A stretch of 64,000 bases of DNA. It comes from Quillaja saponaria (lineage: Eukaryota; Streptophyta; Magnoliopsida; Fabales; Quillajaceae). The stretch covers positions 15,128,001 through 15,192,000 of the forward strand of contig CM055607.1 of NCBI GenBank assembly GCA_029379385.1, read 5' to 3'. The position numbers and the translations under genes were made by a program. Under the pieces are notes generated by a model, which was not told the origin of the DNA, made no database searches, and saw only the letters and a list, made by a program, of their open reading frames with translations. Shown here in pieces: positions 40,702 through 52,920 of the stretch; position 1 is the stretch's first letter, and every line of letters starts with the position of its first letter.

Positions 40702-41161
40702 ACTATTAATAGAATCATCCATGACAATCGGATGCTAATAATTATCAACGTTTACTTATATCTAAAATTGTAACATTAACATAGACACATATATTGCCGC
40801 TTATATTTATATGGGTTCACTATGCTGTTGTCGATAAGTGAACACTGATAATTAACTTATCAACGTCTTGCAAATAGGTGGAGGTAGATAAATTTTCAAT
40901 TTTTTTTTAAATTTTATCAGCATATGCAAAGTAGTAGAAGTTTGATAACATTGAATCTTTGAGGGATTTAATTGATAAAATTGAATAATGAGTGGTGAAA
41001 TTGATAATTTAGAAATCTTTTAGGGACTTAATTGATAAATTGAACATTGAAAGACGAAATTGATGAATTAAAAATCTTTTAAGGACTTGATTGATAAAAT
41101 AAAATATTGAGGGCCAAAATTGATATATTTTGCATATTTTAGGAATCGTAGTAGTAGTTTA
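40702..41161 (+). repeat. duplicated segment, copy B, right part
   Basis: Continues copy B after the retrotransposon. CATGACAATCGGATGCTAAT, GATAACATTGAATCTTT and GTAGTAGTTTAT match 30140-30581. The segment ends about 260 bases upstream of the actin-like gene. Confidence 0.85.
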
Positions 41162-41421
41162 TTCAAATAATCAAACAACATGATTGAATTTCATCATTCT
41201 GTAAAACCAAATTTCCAATATTCAAGAAAATGGCTAAGCTCTCTGTTTTGAGTGTGACGCCAGGATGCAATGGCATAATTGTGAAAACCTGAGTTTTAGC
41301 ACAGACCCCGGCTACAAGGGCGCATATATACAACAAATTTGACCAAAAGTGAAAGATAAAAAGTTAGAGGGGGATCATATTTTTTATTAAAGATTTGTTC
41401 TTTTGCAGCAATCAATAAAAG

Positions 41422-42883
41422 ATGGCTCCGGCTATTGTATGTGACAACGGGTACTGGATGGATTAAGGTAATTATAGATTGATGTAAGAAAATGATGTTG
41501 ATTAAGGTAACACAAACACATGATTCACACAGATTGACAGGATGTATATTTTGAATTCTAAGGCTGGACTTGCTGGAGATGATGGTCCAATGGCAGTTTT
41601 CCCTAGCATTGTTGGTCGCTGTCGCCACGCTGGTTTGACAGTTGGTAAGAATGGAAAGGATTTCTGTATTGGGGATGAAGCTGTAATGAAGAGAGGTATT
41701 TTGAGTTTAAAAAGCCCAATTGAGAATGGCATTATTATCAACTGGGATGACATGGAAAATATATGGAACCACACCTATAATATGTTTCATGTAGCTCCAG
41801 AAGATCAATCCATTCTTCTCACAGAAACACCTTTCAATCCAAAGTTCAATCGTGAAAAAATGACTCAAATTATGTTTGAGACTTTTAAAGTTCCAGCCAT
41901 GTATATTACCATGGCAGCTGTGCTTTCTCTGTATGCTAGCGGTCGTACAACTGGTAATTCAAATTTTTTTTTTTTCAAGTATGATTTCTGTACCTTTTTC
42001 TAGTTCTAGTTTGAAAGGCTAGCTAGTGATCACATTCTAATTCATTAGTCATATATGACTTGATCTTGTATGTTGTTTAATTAGGTATTATTCTAGACTC
42101 TGGGGAAGGTTTGACTCATACAGTTCCCATATACGAAGGCTATGCCCTTCCACATTCAACCCTATGTTCGCCTTTGTCAGGTCGTGGTGTCACAGATGCC
42201 ATTATATGGTTCGCAAGTCTATATGATAGCTCTTACGCAAGAAAATATACTTTGGATTATCAAATAGTAAGAGAAATGAAGGAGAAAGTGGCCTATATTG
42301 CTCTTGACTATCAACAAGAGATAGAAATGGCAAAAACTAATCGTTCAACAGTTGAAAAGAGTTACGAGGTGATTGATGGGCAAATCATATTTACTACAGG
42401 ACCTGAAAGATTTTGTTCTACTGAGCCACTCTTCCAACCATCCATGTTACCAATTTGGGTATGGGGGGAACAACCTTTTAATTATGGGATACATGAACTC
42501 ATCTGCAACTCTATCATCAAGTGTGATGCTGATATTAGAGAGGATCTCTATGATAAAATTGTCCTATCTGGTGGTTCCACTTTGTTTCCTGGCTTTGTTG
42601 AAAGGTTGAACAACAAGATTAGAGCAATAACCCCAAGTGGCATCAAACTTCACGTGGTGGCACCTCCAGAGAGGAAGTTCAGTGCTTGGATTGGAGGCTC
42701 TCTTTTTGCATCCTTGGACACATTTCAAAAGGTACTGTCTATATATCGATTATCAACTTTGCATATGATGAATCTAAACCATCCACATATAGTTCTGATT
42801 AATTCTTACGATTGTAGATATGTATTTCAAAGAAAGACTATGATGAATACGGGCCATCAATAGTTCACAGAAAATGCATCTGA
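41422..42883 (+). pseudogene. diverged actin-like gene with one frameshift
   Basis: The four-exon actin structure is kept: 41422-41467, 41563-41953, 42085-42731, 42818-42883. A leader-intron acceptor (TTTTGCAG) ends at 41408. Exon 1 has one extra T in the phosphate-loop codons (GGGTACTGG), which brings a stop after MAPAIVCDNGYWMD. Apart from that site the exons stay open to the normal end (IVHRKC) and would encode about 382 residues. Exon 2 is roughly 70 percent identical to the neighbouring actin. Odd residues: the Gln equivalent to muscle Gln137 is Ala ([11 protein letters not shown]), DSGDG is DSGEG, and the hydrophobic-loop region has seven extra residues (PSMLPIWVWGEQPFNYGIHE). An ATG at 41542 could start an in-frame product without phosphate loop 1. 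Most likely a pseudogene, less likely a neofunctionalised actin-like protein. Confidence 0.85.
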
Positions 42884-43622
42884 TTTTAAAGAAAGTGATA
42901 GTTATATCATGATGATTGATGCGCATGCATGGAGCAAGCAAAGTATGTTTTTAAGTTCCAATTTTTCCATTACTACTTTGTATAAGAGTTTGGTTATTAG
43001 TTATTTAAGTTGAATCCAGAAATGCCATCTTTCTTCAATTTTTGGTGCAAAATTAGGATTGATGATTTGGGTAGTTTGCATTAATAGTCAGAATTCCGTG
43101 TGTATATGATGAATTCATTCAACCATCTATATAAATAGCTCTGAAATTGATGTTTACTTTATTGTTATTGACGATGTGTATTCCAAAGAATATAAACCCG
43201 TTAATGAAAGACCCCTGCCCGGCATGGTTTAACGGTTTCTGTTTAGAGCACCAAGTTTATGCTCTGAAAGTTCATCCATTACAGCCTTGAAGATTATAGA
43301 ATAATAGTCCATGCTTCAAAATATCAAATTTACTGAAACCAACTTGTAAAATTGTCACAGCCTTGAACATTACAGTAAAGATTCCAACAAATAACTAACC
43401 AATAAAACTATCAGCACGAAGGGAGTATACTAACATAATAGAAGAGGTATTAGATTGAAACTTAAGCCACACAAGAACCTTCAAAAAGTCTGAGAAACAA
43501 TTATCATGATGTTACAAAAATGTCAAAATGTAATATAAAAAATTTCCCTACCTCCTCTTTTATAACCAAGAAGGGCCGTTACAAGTTTCTGGGGGTGTTA
43601 GCACCAGATAAGGAACTAGCAT
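42884..43622. other. spacer between convergent actin-like and PP2C genes
   Basis: Holds the 3' flanks of both genes. There is no gene. A phrase at about 43216-43240 (GGCATGGTTTAACGG) resembles an A box but has no B box. Confidence 0.4.
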
Positions 43623-46600
43623 TCATTCCATGTTTCGAATAATTGTAAAATTTGATGGTCCAACAGTGTCAATGAACCCTCTGATGGACAGCTCTGGTAC
43701 AGACATTTTTTCCCCCAGCAATTCGTGGTCTATAAAGACAACGACAATGGTAATATCATCGTGAAAAAATCGTCTTATCCCCTTTTCGACATTCTTGAGG
43801 TCTTTATATCTCATCTCCCTTTTCCTTGCTGCCTCAATTAAAGCGGCTGTAAGAAGTCTTTTAGCAGCTCCCTGACATTTAGCAAAACCATGTACTCAAT
43901 AGAATGGAATTAGAGTATTTGAGAATTTCTTTCTCACTTCAAAAAAAGCAAATGTTGTAAAAAAACAGGATCACTAAGAGAAAGAGCATACTGTTCGTGG
44001 GTTATTGTACACAATCTCAGCAGCTTCCTGATTTGTCATGTGTTCCCAAAGCCCATCAGATGCAAATATGAGGAACTTGTCAGTTGGTTGCAGAACTCTT
44101 GTACACACAGATGGTTCTGATGTCAGCACAGGCCGACCAATGGGCTCAGGCAGATGGAATCGTGGGAATGAAGGGTCAAGAGAAAACTCTGGTCTTTTCA
44201 AGTATGCATCACCTATAGATCTGGAAACCTGATACCATTTGAAGAATAAAAAATATAGGACAAGTTAATCTTAGATTACCAACTTCACCAGCAAAGTATT
44301 TGCAACAGATCAGGATTGCATGCCTCAGAGTTTTAATTGACCAATAAAACACACAAAATGTATGTGTGTAAGCCAATATGAAGTCAAATGCAAGTGAAAT
44401 GAGTACTACAAAACATGAGCAAAATTAATATATGAATAAACAAATAAATAATAAACTTCTAACAAGAGTAAATGAAGCTGTAGAAGATACAACCTTGCCA
44501 CGAAACCAAAATCAGCAAACCCTCTGTTGACTTTATACATGAACATGATTCAATGGGCACACAACACAATCTATTTGGACTAACCTTAGCCATTCATAAT
44601 ATCTTCAAAAAGATCTGTGTAAGTCCTAATTTTCCAGATATTCATATATTTGGTAAATGGAATATTAAAAAACAATAATAATAATCAACTACTGTGTAAT
44701 TCACCTCATTAAAATTTCTAAAATCCAAACAGAAGATATCCATAAACACATGCATCACATGGACATTCAGATGCAGACAGTCAATGTTGACAAGTTTTTA
44801 CTGCAAGCCTAGTCCATTTAATGATTTGTACTCTTAAGACCTCTAAATAAAAGATAGAGATGAATAATTGTCGACCCATCAAATATTAAGCTAAAAAAAG
44901 TTCCTTGTAAACATAAGGATTAGTGTATTCAAATATTCTAAAATAATGATGTTAGTATTGGCATTGGGAAAATGAAGTAGGGGGGGGGGGGGGGGGGGGG
45001 GGGGGAGAATTCTTAAAAATATAAGAAATCTAGTTTCTCGAGTACTTTCTTCTTTTCCTTGTTTCGGAAAATGAATGTTTTGTGACAATCAGTGAAGCAT
45101 GCGAACACATCTAGTATGGGACAACATTTGCACATGTTTGTGACTGAGACAGTGCCTAACTCCATATCTCCTCGTTGAAAGAGATCCCAGGTTCGAGTTG
45201 TTGAAAAAACATCCAATTCCCCTTTCTGTTCCCATTGATTGGAACAAAAAGAGTTAAAAAAAAAGGGGAAATAGGCTTGTCCTCATGCTACAGAATTGCC
45301 ACTTTAGCAAGCAAAAGAATCTTGGGAAGGTTCAAATTAGCTCATCTCTAAGGACAGGATGAACATTGAAAGACAATTAAATAATGCATTCATAACCTAC
45401 AGTGGTTGAAGCAGAAAACAAAAGTATAAAAGGATATAGACAGGAAATTAGGAAATACAAGGAAAAAGAAGAAAAAGAAAGAAACCTGAATGATGCCTTT
45501 AATGCGCCAGGTTCCATGCTTCATAACTACAATTTGTGAATCTTCAGGATGCAAAGACCTCAGTTCTCTTCTAACCTCCTCCATACTTGCATTGTGCTCC
45601 CTGGTTAATTGCTCAGCAATAATCTTATTAGATTTACCTACACAACCAATAACAGCGCGAGAATCACCAAGATTAGCGACATATAATGTCCCTTTCCAGA
45701 TAATACCAACGAGACAGCATGAACCAATGGCTGCAATCAGTGGTTTTATACCACAAGTCCTTCGAACAAGAGTGAGAAATCCATCTTCAGTTGCAGAAAC
45801 AGCACTCTTAAGAATATCTTCGGATATAGTTCCATTTTCTCGAGCAATCCCTTTTAATTAAAACAAAAAGTTACAACAAAACTTTCAACCATGCAAAAAC
45901 CAATGCAATACCAAGGAACACGGATGACATAACAGACATACACAAACATGCAATCTAAGAGAACATAACATCATCAGAACCTAATTAGATTGATTTTAAA
46001 CTGTGAGTGGTCACATAAAACTTTTTTAAAAACAGGCAATCTAAGAGGATATACATCATCAGACCCTAATTATTTTGATTTTAAACCATCTGAGTTCACA
46101 TGAAAACCTCAAATAAAAGCAAATGAAAATGAAACCATATAAAACTTCATGAGCCATACCAATCCAGAGGAAAAGCATTTACATTGCACAGCATGTTCCG
46201 AACATCATACCGTTTACGTCAATCTCAAATAGATTTTTTCCCTTAGCACCCGAGAAAAAGATATACCGAGTCTCTGTAACTCATAGTGTTACCAAGAATA
46301 TTTTTTTGGCCATGACATCAAAACAAAAGATAAGAGAAAAAGGTTAATAGATGATAGTCCCTAGGAATCCTTTACCTTGTCTAGTTTCTGCTACTCCTTT
46401 CTTGGATATACAGAATAAGAATGGAATGGGTACAAAACTAATTTTCCTTAATTTTATTTCCTTTCAATTCTTTTTGTCCCCTCTTCCAAAGAAACCTGCC
46501 CCACAAACTGAAAAGGGGAAAAGGCGAAAAAAGAAAGAAATTGAAAATCGCTAAAATGTGTTAGCTTGTGCTCTACTTTTGCTTCAGAATTAGAAAAACA

Positions 46601-47359
46601 TTTACTTCATGGAGTTTTTTTTTTTTTTTTTTTTTTTTTTCCTTTCTAAATTTGATTCTATGACCCAGGCAATACCAAATTCTCCCACAATGGGTATAGA
46701 AAATTCTATACTTATTCAGGATATTAAAAATAAAAAAGGAAATAGAATTATCTTTTGCAGGCCCAACAAACCCGAATGAGTTAAATCATTCATGATACTC
46801 ATCATAATAGAGTAAATAACAAGACAAATAAAACATCTGGCATTTTGACCATATAATCTAACAGCCAGACACATAGCAACAAAAGAGCATAAAAGAAGAT
46901 ACAATGCAAGGAAAAAGTCCAAAATCTCAATCAACTAAAGAAACACGAGGAATTTAACCAGATACTAATATGTGTAGTCAAAATAAAAACCAGTCATATA
47001 AGGGGCCATGATTAAAATATTATATAAATTAAAGAAATAACCCCAGAAGGCTCACTCATTAGGTGAAGGAAGAGGTGATCAGAGATGAACCGAGACGCTT
47101 CAGGACCGCCATGGCCATCGTATACTCCAATGAACGTAGCTTCAGGACTAGTCTCCACCTGGCTGTGATCCTCAATGACCTCATTAGCTTGGACCACAGC
47201 AAAAGAGAATTCACCACAGGAGTGTTTCTCGAGGTCTTTAGTCCAGAGAAGCGCGTCTTCAATGGTGGAGGAATCATCAAAATCATCCTTGCTCATACGG
47301 GCATATCGCCTGACCGGTCTCAAGCACGCAGACATTATCCTTGCCAACCACGAAAACAT
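43623..47359 (-). CDS. protein phosphatase 2C, clade D
   Basis: Four exons join in phase to 384 residues: 47359-47056, 45850-45486, 44228-43992, 43871-43623. All PP2C metal and catalytic motifs are present: VYDGHGG (Asp81), GDSRAV (Asp164), [14 protein letters not shown] (from 225), [10 protein letters not shown] and FFHDDIT (Asp340-Asp341). The N-terminus ([21 protein letters not shown]) and the stretch [15 protein letters not shown] are hallmarks of plant clade D. This clade dephosphorylates plasma-membrane H+-ATPase and is inhibited by SAUR proteins in Arabidopsis, so a role in cell expansion is a family-based inference. Intron 1 donor GTGAGC was chosen over a weaker downstream GT because it gives the family sequence HLMRIARENG. 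Intron 2 contains a 26-base G run. The protein appears complete and functional. Confidence 0.93.
44980..45005. repeat. 26-base G homopolymer in PP2C intron 2
   Basis: An uninterrupted G26 on the plus strand, so C26 in the pre-mRNA. Runs this long are rare in AT-rich plant DNA. Confidence 0.9.
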
Positions 47360-49807
47360 CCCTCATTTCCCTCCCTACCAAAACCCTATTAGAATTCTAC
47401 CACAACAGTAAAAAAAGAAAACTTGGGTGTCTAAGAAAGTGACAAAGATAGGATCTTTCTGAAATCTTCGAAAATACCCAGAAGCAGAAGACTCTGATTT
47501 ATTACAAGATCGTACACTGTTGGGTAAATAGACAGGAAAGATTGTAATTCCAAGAAAAAAAGAAGATATTGAGTTGTAAACTAGAGAGAAGGAGAAAGAC
47601 TATAAAAACTTTTACCAAAAATTGGAAAATCAGAAACTTGGCTTTAGATTCAAGTACACAGAAAAAAGTAGTTGAATTGTGAAGAGAATTGGCACAAGCG
47701 AGAGAGATTTATTGGTAATTTTGAAGACCTTAAGTGAATGAAGTAAAGTAATCTATGTTGAAGATAAGTAATTGCGGCGGTTGAGGAAGTTGCAAATGGT
47801 GGATGGAAAGGTGTGAACAACGGTTTGTTTACTGGTAGAAGAATGAAAGAAGCAAAGGAAAAATTTGCAGAGTGCTGGTTTGGAAAGGAAATGGGGACGG
47901 TTGACAAAACCCTCTATAACATCCAAATGAAGTCGATGTGTTATTGAAAGTTATGTTTAATTGGAAGAACCCAGAGTCCGACCCTACAACACACACTGGA
48001 GCGGTCTTACAAATGGTATACAAATGCTCTACCCCTAACTAAACTGCCGAGAAAAAAAAAAAACAAAAAAAACACTAAGCTTTGAAAAATTGACTTTTTT
48101 GGATTTCTAAATTTTACAACTTATAATATTTTTTATAAAATGGGAGAAATGATGACATCAATACATGTGGAGCCATTTTTGCATAAGCTATATAGCTTAT
48201 CTTTTTCTTCTTCTGCTGAACTACTAGTATACATATATTAAAGTAGTTGTTAACTTCTTTTCCTATTTTGCCTTCTTCTTTTTTTTCTCTCTATTCCAAG
48301 CGATGATAAAGAATTCTTGGATTTTCAATACAACTTTTAAATTTTATTTGGAATCAAAACTCAAAATTTTAATTTCTGTTTTAATAAAATCTCCAAGTTG
48401 TAAAGTGTCAGTATTGTTTTATTAATTTATTTATACTAAAAATATCATTTATATTGAGACTAACTATTAATTCATTTTAAATAAATTTTATACAATAAAA
48501 TTTAAATTATTTGATGTGAAATTTAAAAGTGAGTACATATAGATTTCAATTAAATTCTATAATTTTTTATTCCTTCTATCAAGACATTTAAACAAAAGTA
48601 TAAATTAGCATTTACCTCTTCAATATTTGACCATATTATATTATATATTAGATTATAATAAACAAAGCGGTCCAATCCTATCAAATGGTTAAGAGGGACA
48701 CGTGTGAATGAGTAGGTGTGGCTTATAAATAATAGGACTTGTTTGGATCAATAAAGGAGAACTAGGAAGGTGCAAGGCAGAGGCAAGTTGTTTTCTTAAA
48801 CAAAAGAAGGGCTCCTAAACACATGTGACATGTGAAGCAGCTTCTTTTTTTTTCTTTTTTCTTTGTGTGTATCATCTCATTCACAAGGCTGCAATGTTAT
48901 TTGGTTTACCTGTATTCTTATCTAATCAAATCTAATCCAACTCCTTACTGTAAAGTTGCATTAAAGATTGTGGCTACCACCTATGACCACTGATCACAGA
49001 TCCTTTATCACATTGTTGTGACATTTATCTTTTGATGTCTATTCACGATGAATCAACAAAGTGAAAAAGAATGCATTGCTTCCTCATGAGTCACCTCTAA
49101 TTTCTTATCTTCAATCACCAGTATTATTTGCCCTTTTTCTTAAACTTTATGTACAAATCTAATAAATTAATGTGAATAATGTCTAAAACATAAGATTTAC
49201 GGGTGAGAAGAAAAATGATATAAAAAAGAGCAAAAATAAATGGAAGGAACCGATAGTATTTTTAATTATTTAAATGTTTTAAGTAAAGAAATTAATATTT
49301 TTTTAGAAAATAAAAAATAAAAAAATCTCAATGTTTACATTACATTGAATAAGTAATGTATTTTAAAAATGATTAAATAAGTGAAGAATCAATTGACTAT
49401 ATAAAAATTGTATATGAAAAATTAATATTTTTTTATCTAGTTCAATTTATATATACCTCAATTAATTCAACTCTTAAGTTCAGTTCATTAAATTTATAAG
49501 ATTGTCAAATAATTATTTTACTCAAAAAGTTAAACCGAAATTCTAAGATTAAATTGTAGTATTGTGGCTAAAGTAATCAAATATGAACTTAAGAACTCTT
49601 ATTTCAACCAAATCTTGTAATACATAGGGAGAGAGTTGAGTAATTAACATAGGTGATTATGCAAATAATAAACTACTTTTATTTATTCATTGTAAATGAA
49701 AGAATTAATTAATAGTAGCAATTGATATACATATAATACATAGAATATGAGCAGTAATTTAATTATATTATCATTGAGAGAACAATTTTTGATTCAGCAG
49801 GAATTAG
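47360..49807. other. PP2C leader and promoter, then intergenic DNA
   Basis: The first 600 bases upstream of the PP2C start are the likely leader and promoter. Between 48080 and 49800 the DNA is AT-rich with no gene or defined repeat; the right end also holds the 3' untranslated part of the small-protein gene. Confidence 0.4.
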
Positions 49808-51066
49808 CTAAACAATGTCATTTATCAAACGCCTATGCTGATTGTAATGTTTCTCCATGAAAACTTTGTAAGCTCCTTCCACAGTCCTACGCCATGTCTG
49901 CAAAATGTTCCAAAAAATGAAAAAGTAAGTTATTTACGTACAACAAGATCACAGATTCATCAAAGTCAAGTTACATATATTTTTCTGACAGAATAAGGAA
50001 AAAACTTCTTTAACTGGCTGTGCCTTCCTTACACTTTCTATTCTATAACTGATTTGTGTTGCCTTGACTTCTAAATGTGAATGAAAGTCCTAAAAGACTT
50101 TTGTTTTTGTGACATTGAAAAAGTAGGACAAATAAAATATGCCTTTTTTCTAAACAAAATATATTTGACTATTCAAATCTTATAATAAGAATTTTATGAT
50201 AGTCAACTCTAACTAATTTACAATTACCTCAGCTAGTTTATGATTTAAAACTTAAATAAACTGAGTATCTAAATATGTTTGACAGTGAAGTCCTACCAGA
50301 TTCAATGTACTAGTACTAATATAATTACTTACACCCAAGTCATTTTTTTAATTTATGGTTTTAACAACTGCGGTAAGGTTTTTCTAATGACTAATGGTTA
50401 AATGACACCAACTACCATCAATGAATAATTAGGAGATCTCAAGGTTGAATCCCTCCTCTCCAATTCCCAAATCCCCAATCCATTACTAGTTAATTATACA
50501 TAACCAAGAATCACTGCACACCAACAAACAGAAACTACTTTCAGAAACTTGATTTCAAAATGCAACATCACATTTTGACTTTGTACCTAATTTGAATTGT
50601 TAATATTGTTTCTTAGGACATTATAATTGAATAATTTCAAAAGGGTCTTCCTAGTTAATTTTTATCAGTAATAAGAAAATTGCAAGTTGTCCTAGTTAGT
50701 AATTAACAAAAAATAAAAATAATGAATTACCTTCTCAATGGTTCCCATAAGTGATTTGTTCCTGATATCCCTTGCCCTGAGCTGTGACCTCCCAATCCCA
50801 AGTTGCCGAAGCAAAGCCGATCTCCGAGTCACCGCTGGTGGAAGAAGCGATCTCCTTTCCACTAATCTAGTACTTCCATTTGATGGGTTGTCATATTGAT
50901 CACCACCTTCTCTTATTGCCCTACTGTTTAATTTTCTTCGACGTTTTGCGAGACGTAAATCTTTCTTTGCCGGAGCCTCATTGTCTAATTCAGCAAATTT
51001 TCTGAGCAGTTCATCGGAGGACTTCTTGTTTACATGTTGAACTGAAGCAGAGGCAGCAGAGTCCAT
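49808..51066 (-). CDS. small basic protein of unknown function
   Basis: Two exons, 51066-50731 and 49897-49808, join in phase 0 (donor AAG|GTAATT, acceptor TTTGCAG) to 141 residues. I do not recognise the family. The N-terminus is Ser/Ala-rich. Residues 35-50 hold a basic cluster (KKDLRLAKRRRKLNSR) that could act as a nuclear localisation signal. The C-terminal half is basic and looks conserved: RRSLLPPAVTRRSALLRQLG, then RARDIRNKS, then across the splice GTIEKTWRRTVEGAYKVF. There is no signal peptide, membrane segment or zinc site. The gene is real in my view because the splice joins two well-behaved coding segments and the protein ends cleanly. The start is the first ATG after an in-frame stop region. 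Confidence 0.7.
50384..50460 (+). mobile_element. SINE-like fragment in the small-protein gene intron
   Basis: An A-box-like TAATGGTTAAATGACA (from 50392) and B box GGTTGAATCCC (50443-50453) resemble a tRNA-derived SINE head. There is no clear tail or target duplication. Confidence 0.4.
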
Positions 51067-52759
51067 AGTAGTACTGTAGTCTTGTAGACTGATAAAAAAG
51101 TGTGCAGGTATTGTAAGAGCGGTTTGTGTGTTGTGGTCCTCTCCTTCATGTGGATGGATGTCTTATTATGTACAAAATGGACCGTTAAGTGGATTCTGCC
51201 ACTATATTCAAATTATGAATAATGAACTAATGAATGAATGAGAAAAATATAGCCGTTGGGTTGTCAATGACTATGAGTAACATGTGATGCACTGAGAGCA
51301 AGAATACAAACAATGCCAATTTTGTAAGACCGGCCAAGACCAATAATTAAAATGGAAAACGCTCCTATAGATTTTGGATCCGGACTGGATTAGATATCAT
51401 AAACTAAGAACAAATTTTGAAAATATATAGATTATATTTAATATGCATAAAATTAGATTAGTATTAGTTTGAATTTTATAAAAGGTAGATTTCCTATTTC
51501 AATATTTACTTATTTTGTTTGATAAAAAAATAAAATTTTGTAATTTTTTAAGCAAATTCTATGTATTTATGTTATCTAATTAACATGTTGGAATGGTTTC
51601 TAACTCAAAAATCATTAGACTTAAATTCATTTTATATTCTAAAATAATATAGAAATGTACATGTTAATATAATAATAAATAATATCGAATGAAGTTGAAC
51701 ATATCTTTATGATATATTTGAGTAAATTGATTTTACAACCAAAAAAAAACAAAAACAAACTCCATAACTATTACCTGAGTTTAAAATCAACTAGTTTTGC
51801 ACCGAATTTCAAATTATCTAATTCTACACCAAATTCATAACTATTTTGTTTTATATCAAGTTTAAAACATACATATTAAACTCACCCATGAAATTTTCTA
51901 GCTCCGCCACTACAAATCAACACAACACTAATCTATTACTGAGGGTACAGAAGAATTTGAAGACAAGGGTTATTTTCAGCAAGGCAGAAAATCAGAAATC
52001 CAAGTTTATTGTACTACCTCACAGAATATATCAATAATAATTTAAAATGAGACTAGACATTGTTTAATTCAGGACACTGAACCTCCATTGCAAGGCGGGT
52101 CGGCAGCAGAAAAAGCTGGTAAATATCATCATAGGTCATTGAGTATATGCATTAGGAAAAACCTAATATGCCCCTTGGATTAACAGAACAACCTCAGTAC
52201 AACTCATGCCAATCACAATAAACCTAAAGATTACAAAATACACATGCAAGTCAATGTATTAGAAATTTTTAAGCTAACCATATTTTGTTTTTACAAAGCC
52301 CTGATGATAAGCCTGGAGCTCCAAGTTCCAATTTTATTGGATGAACTTCAATGGAGTTTGTTGCATTAATTTACTTTCAGAAAACCTGCATCATATCTCA
52401 AATGGTTGGAAGACCTGCATAATACAAGACATAAATCTTGAAAGTTGATCGGCAAACAGAATAAATAGGCAAGAATATAGAGAAAATGGAATATAGCAAC
52501 GTAATTCATATTAACATTTCCAAAATTGCAAGAAGCGATCTCGTACACTAAATTTCCATGACAAAATACCCAAGGGCCATAAGAAAATTGAAGAAAGTCT
52601 TACGAAAAGAGTGCTGCTATTGAATTCAAATGAAAAATCTTGACAAACATGGTAACAAAAGCATGCTGAAGAATTTAACTAGTTAAACATTTTTTGTTTT
52701 TTTCAAGACCAAAGGAAGCAACCACAAAAAATAAAACTACACCCTGACTGGCTTTTCTC
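51067..52759. other. small-protein gene promoter side and spacer
   Basis: AT-rich spacer between two minus-strand genes. No gene is visible; frames at 51846 and 52366 lack support. Confidence 0.4.
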
Positions 52760-52920
52760 CTATCCTGTCAGCACAATGGTTTTACAAATAAAGGAGGAAC
52801 CCCACACAGACTGATCCTGAGAAGAACCTAAATAGACCATGAAGTCCACACAACGATTCCCTTCAAAAAGGACATGCATGCTAAGCAAGACAATCCCAAC
52901 CAAGAAAAGACCTAATGTCT
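52760..52920 (-). mobile_element. possible LINE RNase H remnant
   Basis: The minus-strand frame contains SMHVLFEGNRCVDFMVYLGSS. This resembles the H-x-x-REGN-x-x-ADF-A-LG segment near the end of RNase H in plant LINEs. Only this short stretch is recognisable. Confidence 0.4.

Noticed and set aside
44891..45088. Frame with a run of eight prolines
   Set aside because: Artefact of the G26 tract in the PP2C intron; no domain or splice support.
45140..45205. Possible tRNA or SINE (GGTTCGAGTT B-box-like word)
   Set aside because: No acceptable A box at the right distance and no cloverleaf.
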